Shown piece after piece: positions 45,619-57,100 of a stretch of 64,000 nucleotides of DNA. Both the position numbers and the translations under genes were made by a program. The notes under the pieces were generated by a model. That model made no database searches. It was not told the DNA's origin and saw only the letters and a program-made list of their open reading frames with translations. The stretch comes from Diphasiastrum complanatum. Taxonomy: Eukaryota; Streptophyta; Lycopodiopsida; Lycopodiales; Lycopodiaceae. The stretch covers positions 60,082,073 to 60,146,072 of the forward strand of contig CM055097.1 of assembly GCA_029204225.1 (NCBI GenBank), given 5' to 3'. The stretch's first letter is position 1. Each line of letters starts with the position of its first letter.

Positions 45619-46298
45619 TGTAAAAATTACAGCAAATAAGGATCCTAAAACACTTGAAATGATGAGGAAAACAATAGATTATGATTTCATAAGATTAGCA
45701 CAAGTTGAACCATCAAAATCCATCAAAAACCTATGCTTGAACCTAAATGGCCCAAATCCTTGAAGAAGGCTTCACACGTGTGAAAGTACGGCCTCCCACA
45801 GTCTGAGTACTGTACACCAGACCTACATTCAATCCTATAATCATTAGTAATCACAAGTACTCAAACAATTATGAACATAGAGAGCAATTGCACCATTATG
45901 AGAGAAAAAAACATGAAATTGCTTGATTGATTTTGGTGAGATATCATCACCTATATATACATGATCCATCACGGTTTTGGGCAGGTATGAGTAGCCCTAA
46001 ACCTATCCCTAATGCTAATTTTGGTGGATCTTTCATCCCTACCAAGTTAGGGTTGGAATCTTGGAGATCCCTCAACAATGCAAAAATTACCAAAAATAGC
46101 TCCTATTTTTTTCTCCCTTGTATCTAAGCATAATTTGGACTCATTCCAAAGGTTCTAACACTTAGGTCTACTTGAGAACATCCTTATGAATGGAATCCTA
46201 TGCTATTTGGCACGTGTGACAAGCCACATCATGACCATTTAACTATTTACAAGTCATATGACCAAAACTAGTCAAGCTAGAATTGTGAATTTTTAACA
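45619..46298 (-). repeat. 5' LTR of copia B
   Basis: 680 bp, nearly identical to the 3' LTR. TATA box at 45950-45959 on the minus strand, ~340 bases into the LTR. The palindrome TTCACACGTGTGAA (45771-45784) with adjacent CCGTACT (complement of 45785-45791) lies about 170 bases downstream of the TATA box, so it is probably transcribed. Confidence 0.95.
45950..45959 (-). promoter_or_regulatory. TATA box of copia B 5' LTR
   Basis: TATATATAGG on the minus strand, placed as expected for an LTR promoter. The same box is in the 3' LTR at 40478-40487. Confidence 0.6.
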
Positions 46299-46303
46299 AT
46301 TAA
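46299..46303. other. Target site duplication of copia B, right copy
   Basis: ATTAA, matching 40138-40142. Confidence 0.92.
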
Positions 46304-46616
46304 TTAGTTTTCATGAAACAAATTCAAAACTAATGAATGGCAAGTGATCTTGGTAGCTTATCCTAGGAATTGCACCAAAAATTACATCAAACTGACACCA
46401 TATGAATTTTCTATGATCCAATGAATATGGGTTATTAAATGCTGGTTCAGAGATGCCCACACGTGTGAACAGTACGGATTTTGATGATGAAAAAGTTTGG
46501 GATCAAATCCCCTCACCAAAACCTGGATACCAGCTCGCCCTTCCAATACTAGCTTTTTGCACCAAAACCTGCTAAAACTGGATTAGATTCAAACACAGAT
46601 CAATGACCTTGTACTT
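46304..46616 (-). other. A2 leader, LTR-proximal part
   Basis: Aligns with A1 leader 1395-1720. It keeps an intact CACACGTGTG (46458-46467) next to AGTACGG (46471-46477), the complement of CCGTACT. Confidence 0.85.
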
Positions 46617-46629
46617 GGCTCTGATACCA
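46617..46629 (-). other. Primer binding site of copia A2
   Basis: Minus strand TGGTATCAGAGCC next to the LTR. Confidence 0.9.
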
Positions 46630-47320
46630 TGTGAAAAGTACAGTACTAAGGACCATAAATGGATATTTGAATGATCCACAAGGTGATTGTATGCTTGTTA
46701 AACAATCTATCAGAAACTAGTCATCAGAAAACAAGATCTAGTTTAGCAGCTTGATAGGAAACAAGTAGAGACAATCAAAGCATTGATCAAATAGTCTAAT
46801 CCAACTCCACACATGTGGAGATAAGGCTGTAGTACGGCCTGTAGATAGTGTTTACAAAGTGCCAAATCTGGGTTTCATTGGAAAAATAGAGTAATCACCA
46901 TACAATAAGAGGAAACTCGAGTTTCTCCTTGAGGCTCCAAAAAGTTTCTATCTTCTCACTATGGAGAATGGAAATACATAGTAAAACACACTTCCTTTGC
47001 AAAGTTAGGTGAAAATCCAGCATGTAATAAGGAAGTAGACTCCACTTTCTTGCCCTAATATGAAAACCCTAGTCTAGATCCAAGAGTCATGCTTGGTAGG
47101 TGCATGGTAGGTACAAATCTCATCATAAATCATGGTCTAGATCCTACAAAGTAGGAATCACTGCCAAATAGACACAACCACTCCTCTTGACTCGTGGTAA
47201 CCTACTTTAGGTGTGTATGTACAAGTGGCACTTTGGCTATTCAAGTAACCAACAAACAATATTGACAAAATGTACAATATTCTACATGGCTAGATTTGCC
47301 AATGTAGGCAATTTTTCACA
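46630..47320 (-). repeat. 5' LTR of copia A2
   Basis: 691 bp. On the minus strand it begins TGTGAAAAATTGCC and ends TTTTCACA, with perfect 8-bp terminal inverted repeats. The G-box palindrome has become CCACACATGTGG (46807-46818), a CpG loss relative to A1. CCGTACT is kept (complement of 46831-46837). An open frame crossing its outer edge is not a gene. Confidence 0.93.
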
Positions 47321-48239
47321 TACCCTTCCATTTGACTCCCATCCAACAAACGTATGTACAATGCTACATCTTCCACCGCCAACCCTCTCTCTAGCTGCAC
47401 TCGCCGCCATACTGGCCCAACCCCTCCTACCACCACTTCTGCCACATCTTCTACACCAAATCCTATGCCTATTACCTGAATTCCTCCATCTTCCATTGTC
47501 ATCCTTGCCACACCCACACCTTCCATCACCATTGAGGACTCCATCCCTCCCTCCTCCCTTGATTCTTTTGTTTCCACTCCCCCCATTGCCATGAGTTCCC
47601 ACAACTCTCAATTGTCTCCCGGGACCCTCACCTTTCTAAACATCATCAACCTGTCACCCCCACATCTCCCTCCATCCTCGACACCACCTTCCAGTTTTCC
47701 ATGCCCAACATCATTCCTTCCTTCGAACACCTCATCCCTCCTCCTCTACACACCTCCGTCATTCCATCCATTCCCCCCACCGACTCATCCCTACAGAATG
47801 TCGAGTCTGACAAACCATTGGATGATGACACATTCCAACAAACGGAGTTCGTTGCCTCACCTCTACATGCTGACCTTATCGCACCTGAGGGTACAACACA
47901 AGAAACTTTGATTGAAGATGACGATGTGACATCTCAACCAACCCTAGTCAGTATCACCAAGTTGGATAGATTAATGGATGTAGACTAAAGATTGATTATT
48001 TGGATAAATCCAACACTCCCCTACCAGCTCCTTCCTCGAGCTCATTTGTCTATTAATGAATCCACCCTTCTTGATATTGCCTCCTTCGGAGGCCTTGACT
48101 TCCACTTGCCTCTGATCAATCCTCTGCACTTATAGGTTGGGAGCCTACTCTTTAGCCTTCCCTCCTTATCTATGTTGTCCATATTAGAGCCAATGCCTTC
48201 AACTCTAGTTGGACCCAGTTAGACCCTCCCCCAGTTTGG
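47321..48239. other. Pro/Ser-rich low-complexity stretch
   Basis: CT- and CA-rich plus strand gives proline/serine-rich open frames (47591-47911, 47701-47988) in more than one frame, typical of compositional bias. It may be the decayed 5' part of the LINE-like remnant that follows; no domain is recognised. Confidence 0.4.
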
Positions 48240-48600
48240 CGTACTAGATTTGCTACCATCCACTCTATCTTGTTAGTGAGATGTCATGCAAGCTTCATTA
48301 TTTTGCTTACCTCATCGATTCCAACTCCCTCCCCCTATGTGCCAAGTGGCCTTTCTCTCTGATCAACTTTACCTAGTTTGCCAATTGCACAAAGAGACTA
48401 TTGAGCATTTGTTCTTCTACTGCAACAAGCACCTCAGAGGGGACTTTGCACTCTTGCTCTACCATTGGGTGGCCCTTTTTCATCTCATTGTTGATTCCAA
48501 ATTGCTAGTTGATGCGCACCACATAGCCAAGGTTTCGCTCACCTTTTGGCATATATGTAGGCTTTCTACGCTATGAAAGCTTTGGATTGCGTGGAACTTC
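48240..48600 (+). pseudogene. Possible LINE ORF2 C-terminal zinc finger
   Basis: The frame 48286-48576 has LYLVCQLHKETIEHLFFYC. This resembles the zf-RVT domain found after the reverse transcriptase in plant LINE elements (pattern C..C....E...HLFF.C), but with the first cysteine pair reduced. No RT was found upstream. Confidence 0.42.
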
Positions 48601-49235
48601 CTCATCACTGCCTTTGGCTGTTTGGTGATTGCAATTCACTATGCACTTGGTTTAGTTGCTAGCCACCATACTTTTTTCTTCTTGTTCCCAATTCTAGCCT
48701 ATGCCATGAGCAATGTTTACTCAACGTTGAGGCTATCCACGTGGCATCCGTTTGTTGGCCCTGCAACGTTGAGGCTATGCTAGTCACGTGCCATTAGTTT
48801 GTTGGCCCTGCTCTTCTTGGGCATTTATCTAGGGACAAAAGCTATTCTTCACCAACTAATGACGTGTTAGCATCACGTTCATCTGGGGACAAAAGCTATT
48901 TCACAGTTTTGCAAAACATTTTTATTAATGATATTAATGGACGTGCACATGAAGGCCACGTGAATCATTATGTGGTCATCGTGACCCCATCATGCTGCAC
49001 GTGATAAGGTGATAAGTGATAACGATCAGAGCACAACTTCTTAGAGATAGAGCACAACTTGTATCTTGCTGCTCAGACAAATGCTTGCATCTGCTGAAGA
49101 GATCGTGTTGCAAGGAGGTATCGCTACACAGAACAGTTGAAGAGATCGTGTTGCGAGGAGGTCCAGTTACGTGACAGAGAATTGTCTATTATAATATTCA
49201 TAGTGCATTTTGCAATGTGGACATGCCGTCCACAA
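48601..49235. other. Non-coding with small direct repeats
   Basis: CAACGTTGAGGCTAT...TTTGTTGGCCCTG occurs at 48722-48763 and 48764-48810. GGGACAAAAGCTATT occurs at ~48831 and ~48885. GAAGAGATCGTGTTGC occurs at ~49096 and ~49140. No gene seen. Confidence 0.6.
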
Positions 49236-49239
49236 GGTA

Positions 49240-50100
49240 CCAGCATGATTGTTTGGTTCATATTTTGCTGTTGCATTTGGATTCAGATGGGATGGGCGGT
49301 AGCGTCGATCTCAGCGCAACGAACTCGTTGAAGGGGCCGTTGAGATTGAGGGTGGAGGTGATGATCATGACATTGTGCTCAAACATGCGAGCTGCAAAGC
49401 CACTACCGCCGCCTAGATCAAGCCCAATGCGGATTGTCCCCCAGAATTTGCTCGATCTTCATGAAGTCATGGGGAATCGCCCAATGATTTCTTTGTGGCC
49501 CAGTGAGCTCAAAGCAATATGTGTAGTCAGCAAAGGCTTTGCTCTCTCTCGCTTTTCTATTTATACACTCGAAGCTCTTGCAAGAGTAGTGTGTCCATCG
49601 CACCGTGTCACCAGGTGGGCAAGACCAAAGGACGCTTGGAGTACTGGATCAGAGCTCTAGCAAAACAACGTCGTTGGGGGAGAGGCTCACTACCATAAGC
49701 TTCTGCGCCAGCGCCCAGTGCGCCAAGTCATCAGAACACAGATCACCCACAGTGTAGCTCATATACTCTTTTAGCAGCTCTTTATGCAGGTAGCAGAGAT
49801 GGCCAATCGAGGAAGCCATGGTTTGTGATCCATAGGAAGGATTCCTTCTCAGAGGCAAACGCCGATCTTCAGTGAATTCTAGCAGCTCTGAGCTAAGAAG
49901 TGTTTCTTATTCTTCTTGCTTTTGCTTGATAATATTGTCTCCATAGCTACACCTTGTGTGAGCTGCGCATGTGGTCCAACAAATGTCTTTGTGTACGACG
50001 AAGTCCCTCACGGATTGAGGATAGTTCATGAAGGATAGATGTTGGTAGATCACTATGGAGCTGGGTCCAGCTTGTAGAAGACAAGCTATGCTGAAGCTCC
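49240..50100 (-). pseudogene. SAM-dependent methyltransferase (plant DUF family) pseudogene
   Basis: Minus-strand remains of a plant-specific putative S-adenosylmethionine methyltransferase, recalling Arabidopsis proteins such as At5g40830. From the right: weak N-terminal text ILHELSSIREGLRRTQ (~50020); SSELLEFTEDRRLPLRRNPS (~49880) and KEYMSYTVGDLCSDD...WALAQKLM (~49700-49790), where the family has MSYxVxGxCPDDxxLAQKLM; a stop near 49658; WTHYSCKSFECINRK and CFELTGPQRNHW (49603-49480); then after a one-base shift TIRIGLDLGGGSGFAARM, the SAM-binding motif I, and NVMIITSTLNLNGPFNEF (49430-49290). The glycine motif lacks one residue and the cysteine/arginine-rich segment after LAQKLM is gone. 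The C-terminal half is missing. Clearly broken. Confidence 0.72.
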
Positions 50101-50123
50101 GGAGCTATAGAGAGGCGGATCCA

Positions 50124-51565
50124 TTTGACATTATTTCATCATTTTAAAATGGATATATTATGATTGTCCATATCTTTCACATCTTAACATGCAAAAGGAT
50201 TACAAATGTATGTATCATGAGATCACATAGAAGTGTGAATAAACACATATAATTCAAATTTAATTTACAACATAATCACATAGCTTTGTATAATCATAAA
50301 TCGATAGAATTGTTGTGCCTTGTAGATTGCCATATGTATTGAGCAATAGGACATAGATCGTGTTTCTATAAGATTCTAACACAACTTAGGATACTTCAAG
50401 ATATTTTGTGAAGGTTTTTAAATCCTCTTGCTTCCTAATATTTGCTTTTTAATCTTATTGGTGGCGATTATATTTGCCCACATTTGTAATCCAATGTAGT
50501 ATTTTCAATTTCCTACTTTTAATTTTTAATATCACTTTTCCATGTTTGTACCTATTCTATATTCATTTTTGGTGCATGGCTACTTATTTTGTTATGTGCT
50601 ATTGATGAATTTTTAAAACCACTTTTGTGTTGATAATTATTGATTTCTCCTTGATGAACAACTATTCCTTTACCTAGATGTTTTTGATGAATGTATAACT
50701 ACTATGGTTGTTTGTTGCATGGTTAGCGCCAATTTCTGGTTATTTTGAATTCATTTATTGTTCACGGCTATTCACTTAACTATGTGCTATTGATGACTCT
50801 CAATAACCATTTGTGTACCTGATAATTATTGATTCATCTTTGCTGCACAACTATTTACTTGATTGGGTGCTATTGATGAATTGTTTGTTGCATGATGACT
50901 CTTCAGTTTCGGAATATTCTAAATTCATTTTTGGTGCATGGCCATTTATTTGGCTAGGTGCTACTCATGAATTTCCAATAATTTTTTCTACACCTGCTAA
51001 TTGTCGATTCATTTTTGGTGCATGGCCATTCATTTGGGTAGGTGCTATTGATGAATGCATAATTATCATGGTTGTTTGTTGCATGTTTATTATTTAAGAA
51101 TTGTGTGCAATCTATGACTGTGTTGCCTGAAGATTTGAAAAATACATAAATGTTTCAATTTTAACATTTTTAGTATATGTTTTTATTTTTGTATGTGATT
51201 TAGTACATTTCAATTTTGTATTTCATATTTCAATCACAACACATGCTTACAATTTCATATTTCTAGTATTATCAACTCATTAACTTTTTTATGATTCATA
51301 ATAACTTAATTGTGATTCATGAAGTGGGCTTTATTACGAGACTGGGTCTGTAAATTGTTATTCCTAATTAGTAAAAAAGACTTTTTTATCATATGCAATT
51401 TGTTGTTTTAACAGTTGTTCTACAATCAAATTTGTTATTGTAAATTCAATATTTCGGCATTAGTAACCGTTAAGTTTTTCCACAAAAATTATCGGCGACA
51501 AAAGAAAAATTCTTCTCAAATCTTTACGTACATCTATTTGCAGAGATTTCAACAACTTTTACATG
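50124..51565 (+). repeat. Helitron 5'-region repeat R1
   Basis: First of three tandem copies of ~1.4 kb, aligned with R2 from CATTAT...TATTATGATTGTCC to the end, where it reads GDKRKILLKSLRTSICR, the N-terminus of the Helitron gene at 54162. It contains nested ~85-bp subrepeats (TTCATTTTTGGTGCATGG at 50562, 50922 and 51010; TGCTATTGATGA at several places). Open frames inside arise from the subrepeats. Confidence 0.85.
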
Positions 51566-52018
51566 CGCATTGAGAGTGACGAGCAGCGGATTCGATCGAA
51601 ACCAAGAAAATGTTTCATTATGACAAAAATTTAGACCAGGAGTTTGCAAATGAACGAGATATGAACTACATAGGCATGATCCACCTTCTTTGTAATATAT
51701 GATGTAAGTTCACGAAACTTTACTTGCATATATCATTCAACTTTGAAAAGCTCTACTGACTTTTCTCAGAAGATGAGTACAAGTTATTAATATGCATTTC
51801 ACATTGGTAAAATAATGTCAATTAGATGCGAACGATCTTTTCTTTGGCAAACTTCAAAGTTCAAATTTCATATTGCGAAATTGTACGAAGACATGCATAA
51901 TCTCCTTCCTGAAAAATTTGAAGAGGACAATTGCCACCTCTTCATGGCAACATGCCAACAACACAATACTAACATTTCTAACTTATAACAACTACTAACA
52001 ATGTGGAAAAGGCTATTC
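51566..52018 (+). other. Unique segment between R1 and R2
   Basis: Contains coding-like plus-strand text: MRIESDEQRIRSKPRKCFIM next to the R1 end, and RCERSFLWQTSKFKFHIAKL with NLLPEKFEEDNCHLFM at ~51830-51960, ending in a stop. Not recognised; it could be part of a related transposon gene. Confidence 0.4.
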
Positions 52019-53436
52019 GCATCCAATCGACATTATATTATGATTGTCCGTATCTTTCACATCTTAACATGCAAAAGGATTACAAATGTATGTATCATGA
52101 GATCATATACAAGCGTGAATAAACACATACAATTCAAATTTAATTTACAACATAATCACATAGCTTTGTATAGTCATAAATAGATAGAATTGTTATGCCT
52201 TGTAGTTTGCCATATGTATTGAGCAATAGGACATGGATCGTGCGTCTATTAGATTCTAACACAACTTAGGATACTTCATGATATTTTGTGAAGGTTTTTT
52301 AATTCTCTTGCTTCCTAATATTTGTTTTTTAATCTTATTGATGGCAATTATATTTGCACACATTTGTAATCCAACGTAGTTTAATTTTCAATTTTCTACT
52401 TTTAATTTTTAATATCGCTTTTCCATGTTTGTATTTATTCTATATTCATTTTTGGTGCGTGACTATTTATTTTGTTATGTGCTATTGATGAATTTTTAAT
52501 ACCCACTTTTGTGTCGATAATTACTGATTTCTCCTTGGTGCACAACTATTCATTTACCTAGCTATTTTTGATGAATGTATAACTACTATGGTTGTTTGTT
52601 GCATGGCTAGTCGCCAATTCCTGGTTCTTTTTAATTCATTTCTAGTTCACGGCTATTTACTTGGCTATGTGCTATTGATGACTCTCAATAATCATTTGTG
52701 TACCTGATAATTATTGATTCATCTTTGGTGCACGACTATTTACTTGATTGGGTGCTATTGATGAATCTATATTTACCATGGTTGTTTGTTGCATGATTAC
52801 TCTTCAGTTTCGAAACATTCTAAATTCATTTTTGGTGCATGGCCATTTATTTGGCTAGGTGCTACTCATGAATTTCCAATAATCCTTTCTATACCTGCTA
52901 ATTGTCGATTTATTTTTGGTGCATGGCCATTCATTTGGGTAGGTGTTATTGATGAATGCATAATTATCATGATTGTTTGTTGCATGTTTATTATTTAAGA
53001 ATTGTGTGTATTCTATAACTGTGTTGCCTGAAGATTTTAAAAATATATAAATGTTTCAGTTTGAACATGTTTAGTATATGTTTTTATTTTTGTATGTGAT
53101 TTAGTACATTTCAATTTTGTATTTCATATTTCTAGTATTATCAACTCATTAACTTTTTTATGATTCGTAATAACTTAATTGGTGATTCATGAAGTGGGCT
53201 TTATTACGAAGTTGGGTATGTAAATTGTTATTTTCTAACTACTAGAAAAGATTTTTTATTATATGCAATTTGTTGTTTTAATTGTAAATTCAATATTTCG
53301 GCATTAGTAACCGTTAAGTTTTTTCGCAAAAATTATCGGCGACTAAAGAAAAATTCTTCTCAAATCTTTACGTACATCTATTTGCCGATCAATAAGTGGT
53401 TTCAACAACATTTAGTTACAAGAAATTCTTTGTAAT
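52019..53436 (+). repeat. Helitron 5'-region repeat R2
   Basis: Second copy, ~1.88 kb downstream of R1. It ends after the first ~31 codons of the Helitron gene (KILLKSLRTSICR, FNN, then LQEILCN), and at 53437 it jumps into the middle of the next repeat. Confidence 0.87.
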
Positions 53437-54161
53437 GGCTATGTGCTATTGATGAATCTCAATAACCATTTGTGTACCTGATAATTATTGATACATCTTT
53501 GGTGCATGATCATTTACTAGTTAGGTGCTATTGATGAATCTATAACTACGATGGTTGTTTGTTGCAAGATTACTCTTCAGTTCCTGATTATTCTAAATTC
53601 ATTTTTGGTGCGCGACCATTACTTGGCTAGGTGCTACTCATGAGTGTCCAGTAATTCTTTGTATGCCTGATAATTGTCGATTCATGTTTGGTGCATGGCC
53701 ATTCATTTGGGTAGATGTTATTGATGAATGCATAATTATCATGATTGTCTGTTGCATGTTTATTATTTAAGAATTGTGTGCATTCTATAACTGTGTTGCT
53801 TAAAGATTTTAAAATTATATACATGTTTCAATTTTAACATTTTTAGTATATGTTTTTATTTTTGTATGTGATTTAGTACATTTCAATTTTGTATTTCATA
53901 TTTCAATAATAACAGATGCTTGCAATTTCATATTTCTAATATTATCAACTCATTAATTTTTTTATGATTTGTAGTAACTTAATTGTGATTCATGAAGGGG
54001 GCTTTATTACAAGGCCGGGTCTGTAAATTGTTATTCTTAACTAGTAAATTTTTTTTTTATTATATGCAATTTGTTGTTTTAACAGTTGTTCTGCAATCAA
54101 ATTTGTTATTGTAAATTCAATATTTCGGCATTAGTAACCGTTAGATTTTTCCGTAAAAATT
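53437..54161 (+). repeat. Helitron 5'-region repeat R3, upstream of the gene
   Basis: Third copy, partial at its 5' side (starts in the GCTATGTGCTATTGATGA subrepeat) and continuous with the Helitron gene. The same TTTCGGCATTAGTAACCGTT block precedes the start in all three copies. Confidence 0.87.
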
Positions 54162-57100
54162 ATGGGTGACCAAAGAAAAATTCTTCTCATATCTTTACGT
54201 ACATCGGTTTGCCGATTAATAAGTAGTTTCAACAACACTGAGTTACAAGAAGTTGTTTGTAATGAGGCTCATGTGAGAGCACTTACAAACAAAATAATTC
54301 AAGCGGCGTGTAAAAAGTATAACTCCAAAGAAGAAAAAGTCTCAGAAAATATTTCTAGTTTTATTGGAAATGTCAGTAAGTGTCTTCAAGACTTGGGAGA
54401 TGAAGTTCCCTTGAGGATAGATAGAACTAAATTAGAATGTTGGGACAAGCTGTGGAGAATACAGAATGAAAAAAACATAAAAGAGCTAAACACATCGAGT
54501 CAGTAATTGTGCTATCAAAAAAAATGTTGGGATTAGAGCCTTTTGTAGTGCAAAATTTAGCCTTCGTTGATGTTTCAATTGAAACAAAAAGATGATATAA
54601 AATTTTTTTAGAAGGCTGGATCACGACAAAATCATTGCTTGATAATGCAATTGCATGTGATCTACATATTGAAAATGAGTCTGCGAAGAGAAAGTCCTTC
54701 AAAGATTGTTAAAACAAAATTTTAAACATAATTCATTATTTGCAAGGTTTTACACCATCTATGAGAAAAATGCTTCGGACAATAGTCTAGCCTTCATTTC
54801 TCTACAATCTATCGATCATCTTCTCCCTGGCAATGTTGCATATGAAACTATGACTGTTGACTCCCTCCAGAAATCGTATATTCTACTAGAAGATACAACC
54901 CCATTATCAAAGCATAATAACAAACGACATCATGATATTTATCAAGATTCAAATGTAAAACTAAGAAACAGTAACACAATTTACAAAACATATAGAACTT
55001 GTAAATACTAGTCAACATGATGAGGAACCCACGTTAACATTGGAAACGAGCCTGTTTCCTTTTTTATTTCCGTTTGCTCATGGATTTTATGATGGAAATA
55101 TAAGCTTTGTTGATTATGCTAGCCTACGAGCAAGTTCTTTCTTTTCGATTTTTACACTATATCCGCCCTACATAATAGTCATACCAAATTAGGCAAGCAA
55201 TTTTAATATCAAATAGTGTTCCATCAATAGTACTACAAAAAGATATAATCAGCTTTCTCTCAAAGAATAAGAAAGCATCTTAACAACAAATATTCAGTCA
55301 TGTTTTAAAATATACTCTACCAACTCAAATTCCAAACACACCATCTTGGCATAGACGCAATTTAAAAGATCTCTTAACAATGGTTGAACACTAGGGACTC
55401 CCCCAATTTTTTTTATCATTGACTGTGGACGAAAATTCAGAGACGAATTGGTTTGAAATCACTGGAATAAAGAAAATTGCACAACAAATAAACATGGATT
55501 TTTATTGGCGAAATTGTCCGATTGAGTATACGATGCTATTTGTGGCCCGATTGGAAAGATTCATGAAAGAGTATCTACTTTCAAACTTCTTCTTAGGAAG
55601 AATCAAACACCATCTCATTCGATATGAGATCCAAAACAGAGGATCGGTTCATGCACATATCATGTTTTGGATTGAAGAAGAAGATGTAGAAACAATTCCA
55701 AATGAAATCGTTACATGCATTCCAACAAAATGGAATGACCAATTACACAAATTTGATGAGCCTATTAATGAATTTGATAGAGACCTATACAATTTGGTTG
55801 TTAAAAAACAGATCCATTATTGTCGAAAAACTGCAGAATAAAAGGCAACAGAAAAAATCCATGCAATTATGGATTTCCATTTCAACCATCTTCATCACCA
55901 ACACATGTAAGTTCCGAAAATAGAAATTGGATATATTATCGACCTAGACATGAAGATAGGAATGTAGTACCATATCATCCAAGTATACTTTTTCTTTAAA
56001 AAGCGCACATGAACTTACAAAGGATTAGCAGCACAAATTGGTCATATTACATTCTAAAATATGCTATAAAGTCTGAACCATCTGGACATTTAAATCTGGA
56101 AATAGAAGATGCAAAACGTATAGGATTGGAATACACGGACAATAACATGTTAAATCTAATTACAACATCAATCTTAACAAAGCCAACAAGCCTACCTGAA
56201 ATAACATTTGCTTGTTTGCAAATTCCTATGATAAAAAGAAACGAAGCTGTTCATTATATTGATAGTTCTCCTCAAAATCTTAGATGTAGATATGTGAGTC
56301 GAAATAACACATTGATGTTCCATCCAATGTTTACACATACAGACTTGTAGAATTGGAAAATATAACATTCTATAAATTCTGGAGTATGTACGATATAGAA
56401 AAAAATTAAAAGTCAATACTCCTTTTGATTACATTGACAAGACATGAAACTACTTGTATAGGAGTAGGAAACTTATAAGATTTACTGACTATCATCTTGT
56501 GCATCATACAAAAGCCTTCTTTTTCAATGTTTTGCTCAAAAACGTATGTTTTCGTAATGAGCAAAAATTGATAAGAGAAAATAATACTGATCGTTCATAT
56601 TTCTTGGAGTGCGTACTTCGAAATTTTGTTGAGAAAGAGGAGGATATCGATATCTACAGAATACGCCAATAGACAACTTTTTGAAAGAGAACAACGACAA
56701 GAAATGTCAAATATACTTCTACAAAAAAAATTGCTTATCAACAAAACATTAACAATGTCAAAATCAGCAATCGAAAATGCACAAACCATATCTTTTCCAG
56801 AAGATACGAAAAATGATTTGGGCTTGGAATCTGAATTTGAAAACATGCGGATTTCATCGCTTACTGACGAACAAGATAAGGCATATAAAATTATTACAAC
56901 TCAAATTCAGGATTGTTTATTCTATCAAGCACTCAAGGAAGTGAAAAAACATTTTTGATACGATACCTCACTATCGAGAAAAGACAACAGATTTTGTTAG
57001 CCGCAACAACAGGTGCAGCTGCATCTCGATTAGCAAAACAAGCATTCACAATCCACAACTTATTCGCAATTCCAATATATCAACTTTACATAAAAAATCT

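Larger units (their letters stand above)
40143..46298 (-). mobile_element. Complete young copia element B
   Basis: Full-length 6156-bp copia on the minus strand: two LTRs, primer site, leader, intact 1322-codon gag-pol, polypurine tract, 5-bp target duplication ATTAA. By eye the LTRs differ by one substitution and three small indels (4, 1 and 1 bp) over ~680 bp. Insertion is therefore very recent and the element may be autonomous. Confidence 0.96.
37743..47320 (-). mobile_element. Copia element A2 (family A), 5' part, split by copia B
   Basis: Minus-strand copy of the A1 family with complete 5' LTR (46630-47320), primer site, leader and gag to integrase. The leader is interrupted by copia B at 40143-46298. 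It is truncated at 37743 within the integrase/RT linker: identity with A1 stops after GAGAATAGCAAAGGTT. The RT, RNase H and 3' LTR are absent. Confidence 0.93.

Noticed and set aside
47282-47611. Glycine/arginine-rich minus-strand frames
   Set aside because: Shadows of the CT-rich plus strand; composition-driven and partly inside the A2 LTR.
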